In this document: positions 27,654 to 35,874 of the stretch, piece by piece
How positions within the stretch are numbered: position 1 is the stretch's first letter
How the letters are laid out: every line of letters begins with the position of its first letter
Made by a program: the position numbers and the translations under genes
Origin: Bacterioplanes sanyensis
Lineage (GTDB): Bacteria > Pseudomonadota > Gammaproteobacteria > Pseudomonadales > Oceanobacteraceae
Direction of reading: 5' to 3'
Assembly (NCBI RefSeq): GCF_014652515.1
Contig: NZ_BMYY01000008.1
Span: 62,001-126,000, forward strand
Length of the DNA stretch: 64,000 bases
The notes under the pieces: generated by a model
The model's database searches: none
What the model saw: the letters and a program-made list of their open reading frames with translations, nothing else
Told to the model about the DNA's origin: nothing

Positions 27654-28616
27654 TCAGCGGTTTGAAGAGCAGTCAGGTTCGCTCATCCACTCAGCCAGCT
27701 GATCAAACATCAAACGCTGGTTATAGGCCGACTCATTCACCAAGTGGTGCTGCCCACCTGCCACCATCAAGCGCCGCTGGCGAGGAAATTTTTGCTCCAA
27801 CACCTGAAGGTTGTGACGCCAGTCGACGGTGCGATCACAGTCTCCCTGAACGATATTAATGGCCACATCGGTGGCAGGCTGAGATTCAATCATCGGAATC
27901 CAACGCTTGAGCGCCCCGACCCAACGCACGCTCAAAAAGCGTGGCTGCAGCGGGTCAAGTTCAGCGACAAAGCGCAGAAACTCGGCATTGGCTGAGTTGG
28001 GTTTAAACTTGCGTTTGATCTGGCGCACAAAGCGATGTACCAGACCATGAATCCATTTACCACTGCGCCAACCCGTGGGTCGAATCAAGGGGGCCAACAA
28101 GTTCACTTGGGCAAATGGACTATCAATCTGGCGAATGCCACGAGTCAGCAAGTAATGCAGAATGATGGCGCCTCCCGTGCTTTGCCCAAACACGTGAATG
28201 GGCAGCTGCAGCTGCGCGACCTGGCTAAGCACTTGGCTGAATACGTCATCGTACTGGCGAAAATCATCAATGCTGGCCACCTCGCCACTGGAAAGACCGT
28301 GGCCTGGGAGATCAAAGCAAACCACGTTTAATTGTTGGCTAAGGCAGAACTCGATCAGTGAGCGATACAAGCCGACATGGTCGTAATAGCCATGCACCAG
28401 TAACGCGACGCCTTTGGGCTGCTGCACTTGCCAGTATTGCACCACAATATCAAAGCCACCCAGCTGAGCTTTGCCAGCACTGTGCTGATGTGCCTGGCTG
28501 AACGCCAAGCGATAGTGGTCGCAATACGCTCGCCATTGCTCACTCAAAGCCGGCGATAAGGCCTGCCAATCCAGCGTGGGCGTATCCGCCACCAGCGTCG
28601 TTTTATCCCACTGCAC
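27654..28616 (-). CDS. Alpha/beta hydrolase, lysophospholipase-like (Hydrolase_4)
   Basis: A 320-residue serine hydrolase of the Hydrolase_4/monoglyceride-lipase group. VALLVHGYYDHVGLYRSL holds the oxyanion region, FDLPGHGLSSGE is typical, and the nucleophile elbow is FGQSTGG. NIVQGDCDRTVDW and GGQHHLVNES give the acid and histidine. The GTG at 28616 has AGGAG 7 bases upstream and is preferred to the TTG at 28631. No signal peptide. Lipid or ester substrate is inferred only. Confidence 0.82.
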   Translation of the reverse strand: MQWDKTTLVADTPTLDWQALSPALSEQWRAYCDHYRLAFSQAHQHSAGKAQLGGFDIVVQYWQVQQPKGVALLVHGYYDHVGLYRSLIEFCLSQQLNVVCFDLPGHGLSSGEVASIDDFRQYDDVFSQVLSQVAQLQLPIHVFGQSTGGAIILHYLLTRGIRQIDSPFAQVNLLAPLIRPTGWRSGKWIHGLVHRFVRQIKRKFKPNSANAEFLRFVAELDPLQPRFLSVRWVGALKRWIPMIESQPATDVAINIVQGDCDRTVDWRHNLQVLEQKFPRQRRLMVAGGQHHLVNESAYNQRLMFDQLAEWMSEPDCSSNR

Positions 28617-28681
28617 CCAACTACTCCTCAAACTACTGGCGGCAGTATACGCCAGCTCGCGAAGGGGCGAAAAACAGACAC

Positions 28682-28707
28682 AAAAAAGGCCGCTTACGCG
28701 GCCTTTT
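28682..28707 (-). terminator. Intrinsic terminator of glnA
   Basis: On the minus strand GGCCGC-GTAA-GCGGCC followed by six T (bases 28687-28682). It begins about 17 bases after the glnA stop. Confidence 0.85.
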
Positions 28708-28723
28708 GTAGCAATAGCTCAGC

Positions 28724-30130
28724 TTACACTGAGTAGTACATATCGAACTCAGCTGGGTGCGTGGTGTGCTCAACGCGGAATACATCTTCCATTTTCAGGT
28801 CGATGTAAGCATGGATCATGTCTTCCGTGAACACACCGCCTTCAGTCAGGAAGGCCATGTCTTCTTTCAGAGCATCCAATGCTTCGCGCAGGCTGCCAGC
28901 CACCTGAGGAATCGCTGCGGCTTCTTCTGCCGGCAGGTCGTACAGGTCTTTGTCAGCGGCATCGCCAGGATGGATCTTGTTCTTAACGCCATCGATACCC
29001 GCCATCAACATGGCTGCAAACGCCAGGTATGGGTTGGCAGTGGGGTCAGGGAAACGTGCTTCAATACGCTTGCCTTTAGGTGACGCCACGTAAGGGATAC
29101 GAATGGATGCACTGCGGTTGCGGGCCGAGTAAGCCAGCATCACAGGCGCTTCAAAGCCTGGGATCAGACGCTTATAAGAGTTGGTCGATGGGTTGGTGAA
29201 CGCGTTCAGCGCTTTGGCGTGCTTGATGATACCGCCAATGTAGTACAGCGCCGTTTCGCTCAGGCCAGCATAGCTATCGCCAGCGAATTGGTTTTCGCCA
29301 TCTTTCCAGAACGACTGGTGCACGTGCATGCCAGAGCCGTTATCGCCCACAACAGGCTTAGGCATAAAGGTCGCCGTTTTGCCGTACGCCGCAGCGACGT
29401 TGTGAACAACGTACTTCAGCATTTGCACTTCGTCGGCCTTCTTCACTAGGGTGTTGAACTTCACACCGATCTCATTCTGGTTCGCCGTCGCCACTTCGTG
29501 GTGGTGTACTTCAACGTCCAGGCCAATGGCTTCCATTAGGTTACACATGGCCGCACGAATGTCGTGTGAGCTGTCCACTGGAGGAACTGGGAAGTAGCCG
29601 CCCTTAACGCGTGGACGGTGACCCAAGTTACCGCCTTCCATCACGGTTTCGGTGTTCCAAGCGCCTTCATCAGAGTTGATTTTGTAGAAAGAGCCGGACA
29701 TATCCTGGCCCCAACGCACGTCGTCAAAGATAAAGAACTCGGGCTCAGGGCCGAAGAAGGCGGTGTCGCCCAAACCAGTAGACTTCAGGTACTCTTCTGC
29801 ACGCTTTGCAACAGAGCGCGGGTCACGCTCATAGCCTTGCATGGTAGAAGGCTCAATGATGTCACAGCGCAGCACCAGGGTTGGATCTTCTGTGAACGGA
29901 TCCATAAATGGAGTGCTGTCATCTGGCAGCAGAATCATGTCGGATTCGTTAATGCCCTTCCAGCCAGCAATAGAAGAGCCATCGAACATCTGGCCAGTCT
30001 CGAAGAAATCCTCATCGACTTCACGCGCCGGAATGGTGACGTGCTGTTCCTTACCTTTGGAATCGGTGAAGCGCAGATCGACCCACTTCACATCGTTTTC
30101 TTTGATCAGATTCAGAGTGTTCTCTGACAT
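28724..30130 (-). CDS. glnA: Glutamine synthetase type I (GlnA)
   Basis: Makes glutamine from glutamate and ammonia with ATP; cytosolic dodecamer. The 468 residues match GS-I beta. Motifs include [17 protein letters not shown] (latch side), [38 protein letters not shown] and [10 protein letters not shown]. Tyr397 in [10 protein letters not shown] is the GlnE adenylylation site, so activity should be controlled by the nitrogen cascade. A sigma-54 promoter and a 15-bp NtrC-like site lie upstream. No glnL-glnG (ntrBC) follow; a terminator ends the unit. Confidence 0.98.
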   Translation of the reverse strand: MSENTLNLIKENDVKWVDLRFTDSKGKEQHVTIPAREVDEDFFETGQMFDGSSIAGWKGINESDMILLPDDSTPFMDPFTEDPTLVLRCDIIEPSTMQGYERDPRSVAKRAEEYLKSTGLGDTAFFGPEPEFFIFDDVRWGQDMSGSFYKINSDEGAWNTETVMEGGNLGHRPRVKGGYFPVPPVDSSHDIRAAMCNLMEAIGLDVEVHHHEVATANQNEIGVKFNTLVKKADEVQMLKYVVHNVAAAYGKTATFMPKPVVGDNGSGMHVHQSFWKDGENQFAGDSYAGLSETALYYIGGIIKHAKALNAFTNPSTNSYKRLIPGFEAPVMLAYSARNRSASIRIPYVASPKGKRIEARFPDPTANPYLAFAAMLMAGIDGVKNKIHPGDAADKDLYDLPAEEAAAIPQVAGSLREALDALKEDMAFLTEGGVFTEDMIHAYIDLKMEDVFRVEHTTHPAEFDMYYSV

Positions 30131-30199
30131 GTTTCTTCTCCAGATGCTGGTTCAGATTTGAACAAGGGACGCATCCCTGTTTGGTATGAAAGTCATAGG

Positions 30200-30215
30200 A
30201 GCAAGTTGTATGCCA
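30200..30215 (-). promoter_or_regulatory. glnA: Sigma-54 promoter of glnA
   Basis: Minus strand TGGCATACAACTTGCT, against the consensus TGGCACGNNNNTTGCW. The -24 GG and -12 GC are 10 bases apart as required. Transcription would start near 30190, leaving a leader of about 60 bases. Confidence 0.8.
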
Positions 30216-30308
30216 TACCGCAGGATCGGCTGAGCCGCACAAAATCAGGGCCATCCAGTTCCAAAAGCATTCGCAATGCACCGAAAGACAACATTACATA
30301 CGCAGACC

Positions 30309-30323
30309 GCACCTTTTTAGTGC
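30309..30323. promoter_or_regulatory. NtrC-binding-like site
   Basis: GCACCTTTTTAGTGC fits the NtrC half-site pattern GCAC-N7-GTGC exactly. It lies about 120-135 bases upstream of the predicted glnA start. That is normal enhancer distance for a sigma-54 activator. Confidence 0.65.
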
Positions 30324-30522
30324 GTAATCTGCGTTATGCCGAGCAGTTCCCTGCAAGAATGCACAGTATAGGTTCACCTCACAGCGCACGGAACCGTTTT
30401 GCCGCCCTATGAAGCTGCGCATTGCTTTGGCTCAAGATCCATAAAAACCGCCAAACAGTCACAATACTCGGGTTAAATAGCTCGCCATGTAAAAGCCATG
30501 CCGTATTCTCGCTGGCTTCATG

Positions 30523-30528
30523 TATAAT
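30523..30528 (+). promoter_or_regulatory. typA: -10 element of typA promoter
   Basis: A perfect TATAAT, about 34 bases before the likely transcript start-to-GTG leader end at 30569. No good -35 at the expected spacing. Confidence 0.5.
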
Positions 30529-30568
30529 CGCGCCGCATTTTGTTCAAACTTTAACCAAGGCACCTATT

Positions 30569-32377
30569 GTGATCGACAATCTCAGAAATATCGCCATCAT
30601 CGCCCACGTTGACCATGGTAAAACCACTCTGGTTGACAAGCTGCTGGAGCAGTCCGGCACGCTGGAGCGAAACCAGGGTGGCGAGCGGGTCATGGATTCC
30701 AATGACCAAGAAAAAGAGCGTGGCATTACCATTTTGGCGAAAAACACCGCCATCAAATGGAATGACTACCGCATCAACATCGTCGACACCCCTGGGCACG
30801 CCGACTTTGGTGGTGAAGTTGAACGTGTGATGTCGATGGTCGACTCCGTCTGCCTGTTGGTCGACGCCGTTGATGGCCCGATGCCACAAACCCGCTTCGT
30901 AACGCAAAAAGCGTTTGAGCGCGGCCTGCGCCCTATTGTTGTAATTAACAAAATTGACCGCCCAGGTGCCCGCCCTGACTGGGTGATGGACGAAATTTTT
31001 GACCTGTTCGATCGCCTTGGCGCCACCGAAGAGCAGCTCGACTTCCCCGTGATCTACGCCTCGGCACTGAACGGCATCGCTGGCGATGATCCAGACAACA
31101 TGGCTGACGACATGTCGCCACTGTTTCAAATGATCGTTGACCACGTGCAAGCGCCGAACGTTGAGCTGGACGGCCCATTCCAGATGCAAGTATCTGCCCT
31201 CGACTACGACAGTTTTGTTGGCGTTATCGGTGTTGGCCGTATCACGCGTGGCAAACTGAAGCCAGGCACTGACGTGCAGCTGATCGACCGCGAAGGTAAC
31301 ACTCGCAAAGGTCGTATTCAGCAGGTAAAAGGTTTCCACGGTCTTAACCGCGTCGACGTAGAAGAGGCAGCAGCCGGTGACATCGTCTGTATTTCCGGCA
31401 TCGATGGCTTGAACATTTCTGACACCTTGTGTGCCGTTGGCAACGTTGAAGCGCTGCCGGCACTGAGCGTTGACGAACCAACGGTGAGCATGACCTTCCA
31501 GGTGAATGACTCTCCGTTTGCGGGTAAAGAAGGCAAGTACGTTACCTCGCGTAATATTAAAGACCGCCTGGATCAAGAACTGATCCATAACGTTGCCCTG
31601 CGTGTTGAGCCAGGTGACAGCCCAGAGAAGTTCAAAGTCTCTGGTCGTGGCGAGCTGCATTTGTCGGTTCTGATCGAAACCATGCGCCGTGAAGGCTTTG
31701 AAATGGCCATCGGTAAACCTGAGGTGGTGCAAAAAGAGGTGGATGGCGAGCTGCAAGAGCCCTACGAGCAGGTTGTGATCGACATCGAAGACCAGCACCA
31801 AGGCTCCATCATGGAAGAAATGGGCAACCGTCGCGCCGAAATGACCAACATGGTGCCCGATGGCAAAGGTCGCGTGCGTCTGGAGTTTATGATGCCAGCC
31901 CGTGGTCTGATCGGTTTCCGCTCGCAATTCCTGACCATGACGTCCGGCTCTGGCATCCTGACCAACGTCTTTGACCATTACGGTCCAGTGCAGGCCGGCT
32001 TGGGTTCTACCCGCCATAACGGCGTATTGGTTTCAATGGTGGCAGGTAAAGCATTGGCCTACGCGCTGTTTACCCTGCAAGATCGCGGACGCTTATTCAT
32101 CGGCCCACAAACCGAGGTTTATGAAGGCATGGTGATCGGCCTGCACAGCCGTGATAACGACCTGGTGGTTAACCCCACCAAAGCCAAGCAGCTGACCAAC
32201 GTGCGTGCCTCGGGTACCGATGATGCACTGACGCTGACGCCGTTTGTGCGCCACACGCTGGAACAAGCGCTGGAGTTCATTGAAGACGATGAGCTGGTAG
32301 AAGTAACGCCCACCAGCATTCGCCTGCGCAAGAAGTTCTTGAAAGAGCACGAGCGTAAGCGCGCCAAGAAAAGCTGA
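30569..32377 (+). CDS. typA: Ribosome-associated GTPase TypA/BipA
   Basis: A 602-residue translational GTPase that helps 50S assembly and adaptation to cold and stress. The GTG at 30569 gives the standard family start V-I-D-N-L-R-N-I-A; a longer ATG reading from 30422 runs through promoter sequence and is rejected. G1 is [11 protein letters not shown]2 includes ERGITI, G3 [15 protein letters not shown] and G4 [12 protein letters not shown]-Tu domain II, EF-G-like domains and the TypA C-terminal domain ([24 protein letters not shown]) follow. AAGG about 10 bases upstream may be the ribosome-binding site. Confidence 0.97.
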   Translation: MIDNLRNIAIIAHVDHGKTTLVDKLLEQSGTLERNQGGERVMDSNDQEKERGITILAKNTAIKWNDYRINIVDTPGHADFGGEVERVMSMVDSVCLLVDAVDGPMPQTRFVTQKAFERGLRPIVVINKIDRPGARPDWVMDEIFDLFDRLGATEEQLDFPVIYASALNGIAGDDPDNMADDMSPLFQMIVDHVQAPNVELDGPFQMQVSALDYDSFVGVIGVGRITRGKLKPGTDVQLIDREGNTRKGRIQQVKGFHGLNRVDVEEAAAGDIVCISGIDGLNISDTLCAVGNVEALPALSVDEPTVSMTFQVNDSPFAGKEGKYVTSRNIKDRLDQELIHNVALRVEPGDSPEKFKVSGRGELHLSVLIETMRREGFEMAIGKPEVVQKEVDGELQEPYEQVVIDIEDQHQGSIMEEMGNRRAEMTNMVPDGKGRVRLEFMMPARGLIGFRSQFLTMTSGSGILTNVFDHYGPVQAGLGSTRHNGVLVSMVAGKALAYALFTLQDRGRLFIGPQTEVYEGMVIGLHSRDNDLVVNPTKAKQLTNVRASGTDDALTLTPFVRHTLEQALEFIEDDELVEVTPTSIRLRKKFLKEHERKRAKKS

Positions 32378-32402
32378 GATCACTCTCGCTTGCTATGATG
32401 GA

Positions 32403-32427
32403 ACCGGGGTCTGACCCCGGTTTTTTT
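32403..32427 (+). terminator. Intrinsic terminator of typA
   Basis: ACCGGGG-TCTGA-CCCCGGT stem followed by seven T, 25 bp after the typA stop. Confidence 0.9.
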
Positions 32428-32467
32428 ATGTCTGCCGTTTAATCACAGCCATGCTCGGAGATACGTT

Positions 32468-33253
32468 TTGGCCACCACAATCGCGCGATCTAAGGCCGCT
32501 AGCAGCCTGAAACAAGCCTTGTGCCTCATGTTATTGCTGCCTGCTGTGGTGTGTGCCCAACAGCTGACCGTTGCGGCCGGGAACTCCATGCCCCCCTATG
32601 TCATTCCCGCCAGCCAAAACGGCATTGCTTTAGAACGCCTTAGAGCCGCACTCAGCAGCGAGAACATCGAACTGGACCTAGTTTTTGGCAGCAATGCAGA
32701 CAACCTCAATGCCTTTCAAACAGGCCTTGCTGACGCCATGCTGGTCGCCCCCATGGACAGCAGCGGCTTGTTTATCACCCGCACACCCATTGCTCAGATG
32801 CAAAATGTCGCCATCAGCTTGAAGCCCCTGCCCTTGCAGCAGATCAGCGATCTAAAGTCCTACCGCATTGGCGCCTTTAGCCTTGCGCATCGCATGTTGC
32901 CCCAGCCGTTTGCTGAAACCGCGGCTGATAGCCCTGACTATCGCGAGTACCCACGCCAGCTTGAGCAGGTCAAATCGTTGTTTAGCGGGGATAACGACGT
33001 TCTGGTGATGGAGCGCTCCATCTTTCGCTATTACTTCAGCCAGCTACGACAGCTCGACCCGGGCAACCCGGCGTACCAACAAAAGCCCAGATATTATCCG
33101 CTGTTCCCCACCAGCCTTCGTCATACCGGGCTCAGCGACCCAAGCATGCGCGATAAGCTCGACCAAGGCCTAAAGCGACTGCAACAAAGCGGCGAGTACG
33201 ATCGCATTCGTGAGCGCTATGAACGGTTAATGGACGAATATTTGCTGCGTTAG
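32468..33253 (+). CDS. Periplasmic substrate-binding protein (SBP_bac_3-like)
   Basis: A 261-residue exported protein with the periplasmic type II binding fold. The leader ends LLPAVVCAQQ. LTVAAGNSMPPYVI and NGIALERLRAAL are typical opening strands of amino-acid-type binding proteins. The C-terminal helix DKLDQGLKRLQQSGEYDRIRERY is also typical. The start is TTG, supported by GGAG 7 bases upstream. No ABC permease or ATPase is nearby, so it may serve a sensor or act alone, like many orphan binding proteins in Oceanospirillales-type genomes. It overlaps the DUF6471 gene by 4 bp tail to tail. Confidence 0.85.
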   Translation: MATTIARSKAASSLKQALCLMLLLPAVVCAQQLTVAAGNSMPPYVIPASQNGIALERLRAALSSENIELDLVFGSNADNLNAFQTGLADAMLVAPMDSSGLFITRTPIAQMQNVAISLKPLPLQQISDLKSYRIGAFSLAHRMLPQPFAETAADSPDYREYPRQLEQVKSLFSGDNDVLVMERSIFRYYFSQLRQLDPGNPAYQQKPRYYPLFPTSLRHTGLSDPSMRDKLDQGLKRLQQSGEYDRIRERYERLMDEYLLR

Positions 33254-33546
33254 GGATTATCAGTAGTATCCTGCTCGCGTTGTAATTTTTGAATCTGTTG
33301 CAAAGCTTCATCGTTCATGTCGAGGATATCGACCACAACCAAAAACAAATCGGCAGCAAATGCTCCCTTGCTGACTTTGCTACGCAGATTCTCGCTGGTA
33401 AGGACAATACCACGCTGCTCTAGCTCAAGCGCTAAGTCCTCATAGCGCTTGCTTTTGAGAATCATCGACGAGCGAATCAAGCGGCTAATCGCCATGCGGT
33501 ACTGCGCCAGGCTGCGCTTATTCTGTGCACTTTGCTCCGGTTTCAT
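33250..33546 (-). CDS. DUF6471 small protein, possible regulator of the divergent yjf operon
   Basis: A 98-residue protein. The central part (RLIRSSMILKSKRYEDLALE, then LTSENLRSKVSKGAFAADLF) fits DUF6471, a small helical domain with a helix-turn-helix-like look: Y-x-x-L-A, then G-I, then N-L-x-x-K-V-x-x-G. GGAAAGG lies 6 bases before the ATG. It diverges from yjfI across a 128-bp AT-rich gap. A palindrome there overlaps the likely -35 of this gene and the -10 of yjfI. A DNA-binding role is inference from fold appearance and position. Confidence 0.65.
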   Translation of the reverse strand: MKPEQSAQNKRSLAQYRMAISRLIRSSMILKSKRYEDLALELEQRGIVLTSENLRSKVSKGAFAADLFLVVVDILDMNDEALQQIQKLQREQDTTDNP

Positions 33547-33594
33547 AACATGCCTTTCCGATTACACCGCGATTTTGTTGGCTATTTCACCAAT

Positions 33595-33623
33595 ATATAA
33601 AACAATCATTGACATTAAAACAA
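33595..33623 (-). promoter_or_regulatory. Candidate promoter of the DUF6471 gene
   Basis: Minus strand TTGTTT (33623-33618), 17-bp spacer, TTATAT (33600-33595). The start would be near 33588, about 42 bases before the ATG. The -35 lies inside the left arm of the palindrome at 33619-33639. Confidence 0.45.
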
Positions 33624-33634
33624 ATAAGTATAAT
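33609..33634 (+). promoter_or_regulatory. Candidate promoter of the yjf operon
   Basis: Perfect TTGACA (33609-33614) and perfect TATAAT (33629-33634), but only 14 bp apart instead of 16-18. Either an activator is needed or the -35 is not used. Confidence 0.45.
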
Positions 33635-33639
33635 TTGTT
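33619..33639. promoter_or_regulatory. Palindromic operator candidate AACAAAT-N7-ATTTGTT
   Basis: A perfect inverted repeat with 7-bp arms and 21 bp overall. It covers the TATAAT of the plus-strand promoter and most of the -35 of the minus-strand promoter. One bound dimer could repress both units. Confidence 0.55.
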
Positions 33640-33674
33640 GCCTATTAATCACAAACGCCACCAAGGAAGCTTAA

Positions 33675-34073
33675 ATGGCTTGGGATTTGAACAACATCAA
33701 AACGCTTTTAGATGCCCACAACAGCTGGTCGATTGAAAGCGAAGACAACTGTCTCAGCATCAGCAATGACGAGGGACTGGATGCTTTTCTCTACGCTGGC
33801 GAGCAGCAAATTATCGTTGAGTCGTTATTGTTTCCACTCAGCAGCGTGCGTGATGAAGCAGTTTTGAACCAAATGATATTGCGGACGCATCAACTCCAGC
33901 CATTGACCGGCATCAGCATCAAGATGATTGGCGGTGCGGAGTATTATGTCGCTTTTGGTGCGCTATCAACACAAAGTAAAGACAGTGTTTTATTGGAGGA
34001 AATCGAAACGCTATTTATTAATGTCGGCGAGTTTCTAGAACTGTATGCCGATCACTTGAACTGTGAGGTGTAA
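33675..34073 (+). CDS. yjfI: YjfI family protein (DUF2170)
   Basis: A 132-residue cytosolic protein of DUF2170 (YjfI). It is acidic with alternating strands and helices (MAWDLNNIKTLLDAHNSW, FLYAGEQQIIVESLLFPLS, GAEYYVAFGALSTQS). No catalytic motif is apparent. The family is found almost only beside PspA-type genes, which is the case here: yjfJ starts 1 bp after its stop. GGAAGC about 7 bases before the ATG is the ribosome-binding site. Function unknown; a chaperone or regulator of the PspA protein is a reasonable guess. Confidence 0.88.
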   Translation: MAWDLNNIKTLLDAHNSWSIESEDNCLSISNDEGLDAFLYAGEQQIIVESLLFPLSSVRDEAVLNQMILRTHQLQPLTGISIKMIGGAEYYVAFGALSTQSKDSVLLEEIETLFINVGEFLELYADHLNCEV

Positions 34074-34074
34074 C

Positions 34075-34767
34075 ATGAGTCTGTCAAAAATTTGGACCGC
34101 CTTAAAAGGTAGTTTCAATGAAACTACAGAATCCATCGCCGACTCACAATCTTTGCGCATCCTAGACCAAGAAATTCGCGAAGCCAAAAAAGAGTTACAA
34201 GCAGGTGATCAGAGCCTGACCAAGATTATGGCTAAGCGCAAGCTGGCGGAGAACAAAGCTCAGGCATTGCAAGCCGACATTGATACTTACTCAAACCATG
34301 CTGTTGCCGCCATGGAGCAAGGCAACGAAGAGCTGGCTCTTGAGTGTGCTGAAAAGGTCAGTGAGCTGGAGACGCAATTGGCCCAAGAGCAGGAAATTCT
34401 TTCTAGCTTTCTGCAGTCGGAAAGTACTCTAAAAGCGAATATGGCCAAAGCCAAAGCCAATGTGCGCCGCATGGAGCAGCAAGTCGACCAGATTAAAGCT
34501 ACAGAGTCTGTGCAAAAAGCTCAGGTTGCTGTATCAAGTCGGCATGTGGGGGCCAACAATAAAGTCAAAACGGCCCTAGATAGCTTAGAACGTATTAAAG
34601 GCAAACAGGCACAGCGTGCCGCTGAGTTGGAAGCTGCCGAAGAAATGGCCAATGCAGAAAGCGGCAGCGACCTAGATGCCAAGCTGAGATCTGCGGGTGT
34701 GATTGGTGGCGGCACCTCAGGTAAAGATAAATTGGCCCAATTAATGGCATCTCGCGGCAATAAATAA
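34075..34767 (+). CDS. yjfJ: PspA/IM30 family protein (YjfJ)
   Basis: A 230-residue helical protein of the PspA/Vipp1 (bacterial ESCRT-III) family. The opening SLSKIWTALKGSFNETTESI corresponds to the membrane-binding helix. Long Glu/Lys/Gln-rich coiled coils follow (QEIREAKKELQAGDQSLTKI, KANVRRMEQQVDQIKA). The C-terminus has a Gly-rich hinge (VIGGGTSGKD) and a short helix. PspA proteins polymerise on damaged inner membrane. The ATG at 34075 follows GAGG by 8 bases; an upstream reading to 34063 overlaps yjfI and is less likely. No pspBC or pspF is nearby, so control differs from the classical Psp system. Confidence 0.93.
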   Translation: MSLSKIWTALKGSFNETTESIADSQSLRILDQEIREAKKELQAGDQSLTKIMAKRKLAENKAQALQADIDTYSNHAVAAMEQGNEELALECAEKVSELETQLAQEQEILSSFLQSESTLKANMAKAKANVRRMEQQVDQIKATESVQKAQVAVSSRHVGANNKVKTALDSLERIKGKQAQRAAELEAAEEMANAESGSDLDAKLRSAGVIGGGTSGKDKLAQLMASRGNK

Positions 34768-34784
34768 TAGTATCTGCGCCCTTA

Positions 34785-34821
34785 AGCCATCTGCTGGAAC
34801 TTAGCAGGTGGCTGTTGTTTT
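34785..34821 (+). terminator. Intra-operon hairpin with T-rich tail
   Basis: AGCCATCTGCT and AGCAGGTGGCT form an 11-bp stem with one G-T pair and a 7-base loop, followed by GTTGTTTT. It sits in the 73-bp gap between yjfJ and the channel gene. It may partly terminate or stabilise the yjfIJ transcript. Confidence 0.55.
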
Positions 34822-34840
34822 GGATCGTTAGGGATTACGA

Positions 34841-35866
34841 ATGCCTTTGGTATTAAAACTTCGCCAACTGGCTGCTCGCCTGTTTTACCAACTGAGCAGC
34901 CTTGCAGTGATCGCTGCATTGTTTATCTATTTACTCACTAGCTGGTTAGGTCTTTATCTAGCAGGTGAAACAGACTTGCTGGTGCTGGATACCTTTTTCT
35001 ATTGGATGCTGGTGACCGCTTCCACCGTTGGTTACGGCGACTATTCTCCCGCCACTGCTGCAGGGCGTTTATTCGTAGCATTCTGGGTAATACCACTGGG
35101 GTTAAGCCTATTTGCAATTGTGGTAACACGCTTTGGCATGTTAATTCACTCGCTGGTATTTAAAGGTAGAAAAGGACTGCTGATGTTAACACTGACTGAC
35201 CACACCGTGATTATTGGCTGGAACGGTGCTCGCACATTGAGACTAATCGAGCTGTTACTGGCCCGTACTAATAAGCAGCGGGAACAAATTGTCTTATGCA
35301 CGACGACTGATATAGAAAACCCGCTGCCAGGTAAGATTGATTTTGTTCGGGTGGATTCATTTACCCAGCCGGAGGATATGGCACGTACCTCCATCAATAG
35401 CGCTAAGCGTATCATCATCGATACCAGTTCTGACGACGTTACTTTAACGACGGCATTATTTTGTGCGGATGCCAACCCGAATGCGCACAAGACTGCGTAC
35501 CTACAGCAAGAGTCATTGGCAGATCTGCTTAAAGTTCATTGTCCAAAGGTTGAGGTGATTCCCTCTGTCTCCATCGAGATGCTCGCTCGTTCTACCCTCG
35601 ATCCAGGCTCAAGTCAGGTCCACAAACAGTTGTTGGACAGTACGGAGGGGATGACACAATACAGTTTGGAATATCAAGGTCAGTCGACAGAATTTCGGCA
35701 TTTGTTCGAGCAATTTAAATCCAGTTTGGACGCAACATTGATTGGTGTGAGACCGGCCAATGCAGCAGATATCATTCTAAATCCACCTTTATCTTCACCA
35801 ATAAATCAGGGAGATAATTTGTTCTATATCGCAGCCCATCGCATTGAGCACTCGGTACTGAGTTAG
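34841..35866 (+). CDS. Two-TM potassium channel with cytosolic RCK-like domain
   Basis: A 341-residue ion channel. TM1 is about residues 17-38, the pore helix and selectivity filter TVGYGD are at 62-67, and TM2 is about 76-98. From about 118 a Rossmann-like regulator of K+ conductance (TrkA-N/RCK) begins (HTVIIGWNGARTLRLIELLL, then RIIIDTSSDDVTLTTALFCA). The glycine pattern is GWNGA rather than the usual GxGxxG, so nucleotide binding may be altered. A C-terminal domain ends with DNLFYIA. It lies inside the yjf operon, 8 bp before yjfK, so it should act with the PspA-type stress genes. Potassium selectivity is inferred from the filter. Confidence 0.92.
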   Translation: MPLVLKLRQLAARLFYQLSSLAVIAALFIYLLTSWLGLYLAGETDLLVLDTFFYWMLVTASTVGYGDYSPATAAGRLFVAFWVIPLGLSLFAIVVTRFGMLIHSLVFKGRKGLLMLTLTDHTVIIGWNGARTLRLIELLLARTNKQREQIVLCTTTDIENPLPGKIDFVRVDSFTQPEDMARTSINSAKRIIIDTSSDDVTLTTALFCADANPNAHKTAYLQQESLADLLKVHCPKVEVIPSVSIEMLARSTLDPGSSQVHKQLLDSTEGMTQYSLEYQGQSTEFRHLFEQFKSSLDATLIGVRPANAADIILNPPLSSPINQGDNLFYIAAHRIEHSVLS

Positions 35867-35874
35867 GAGGCGTT

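Larger units (their letters stand above)
30131..30568. other. Divergent glnA-typA regulatory region (438 bp, no gene)
   Basis: No convincing ORF. The glnA side holds the sigma-54 promoter (30200-30215), an NtrC-like palindrome (30309-30323) and a weaker copy GCACAGTATAGGTTC (30361-30375). The typA side holds a TATAAT box at 30523-30528. The 80 bp in between (about 30400-30500) show no structure I can name. Confidence 0.7.

Noticed and set aside
30551-32017. Long minus-strand ORF (488 codons) opposite typA
   Set aside because: It is antisense to a highly conserved gene, His/Val-rich from reverse reading of its codons, and has no recognisable domain or ribosome-binding site.
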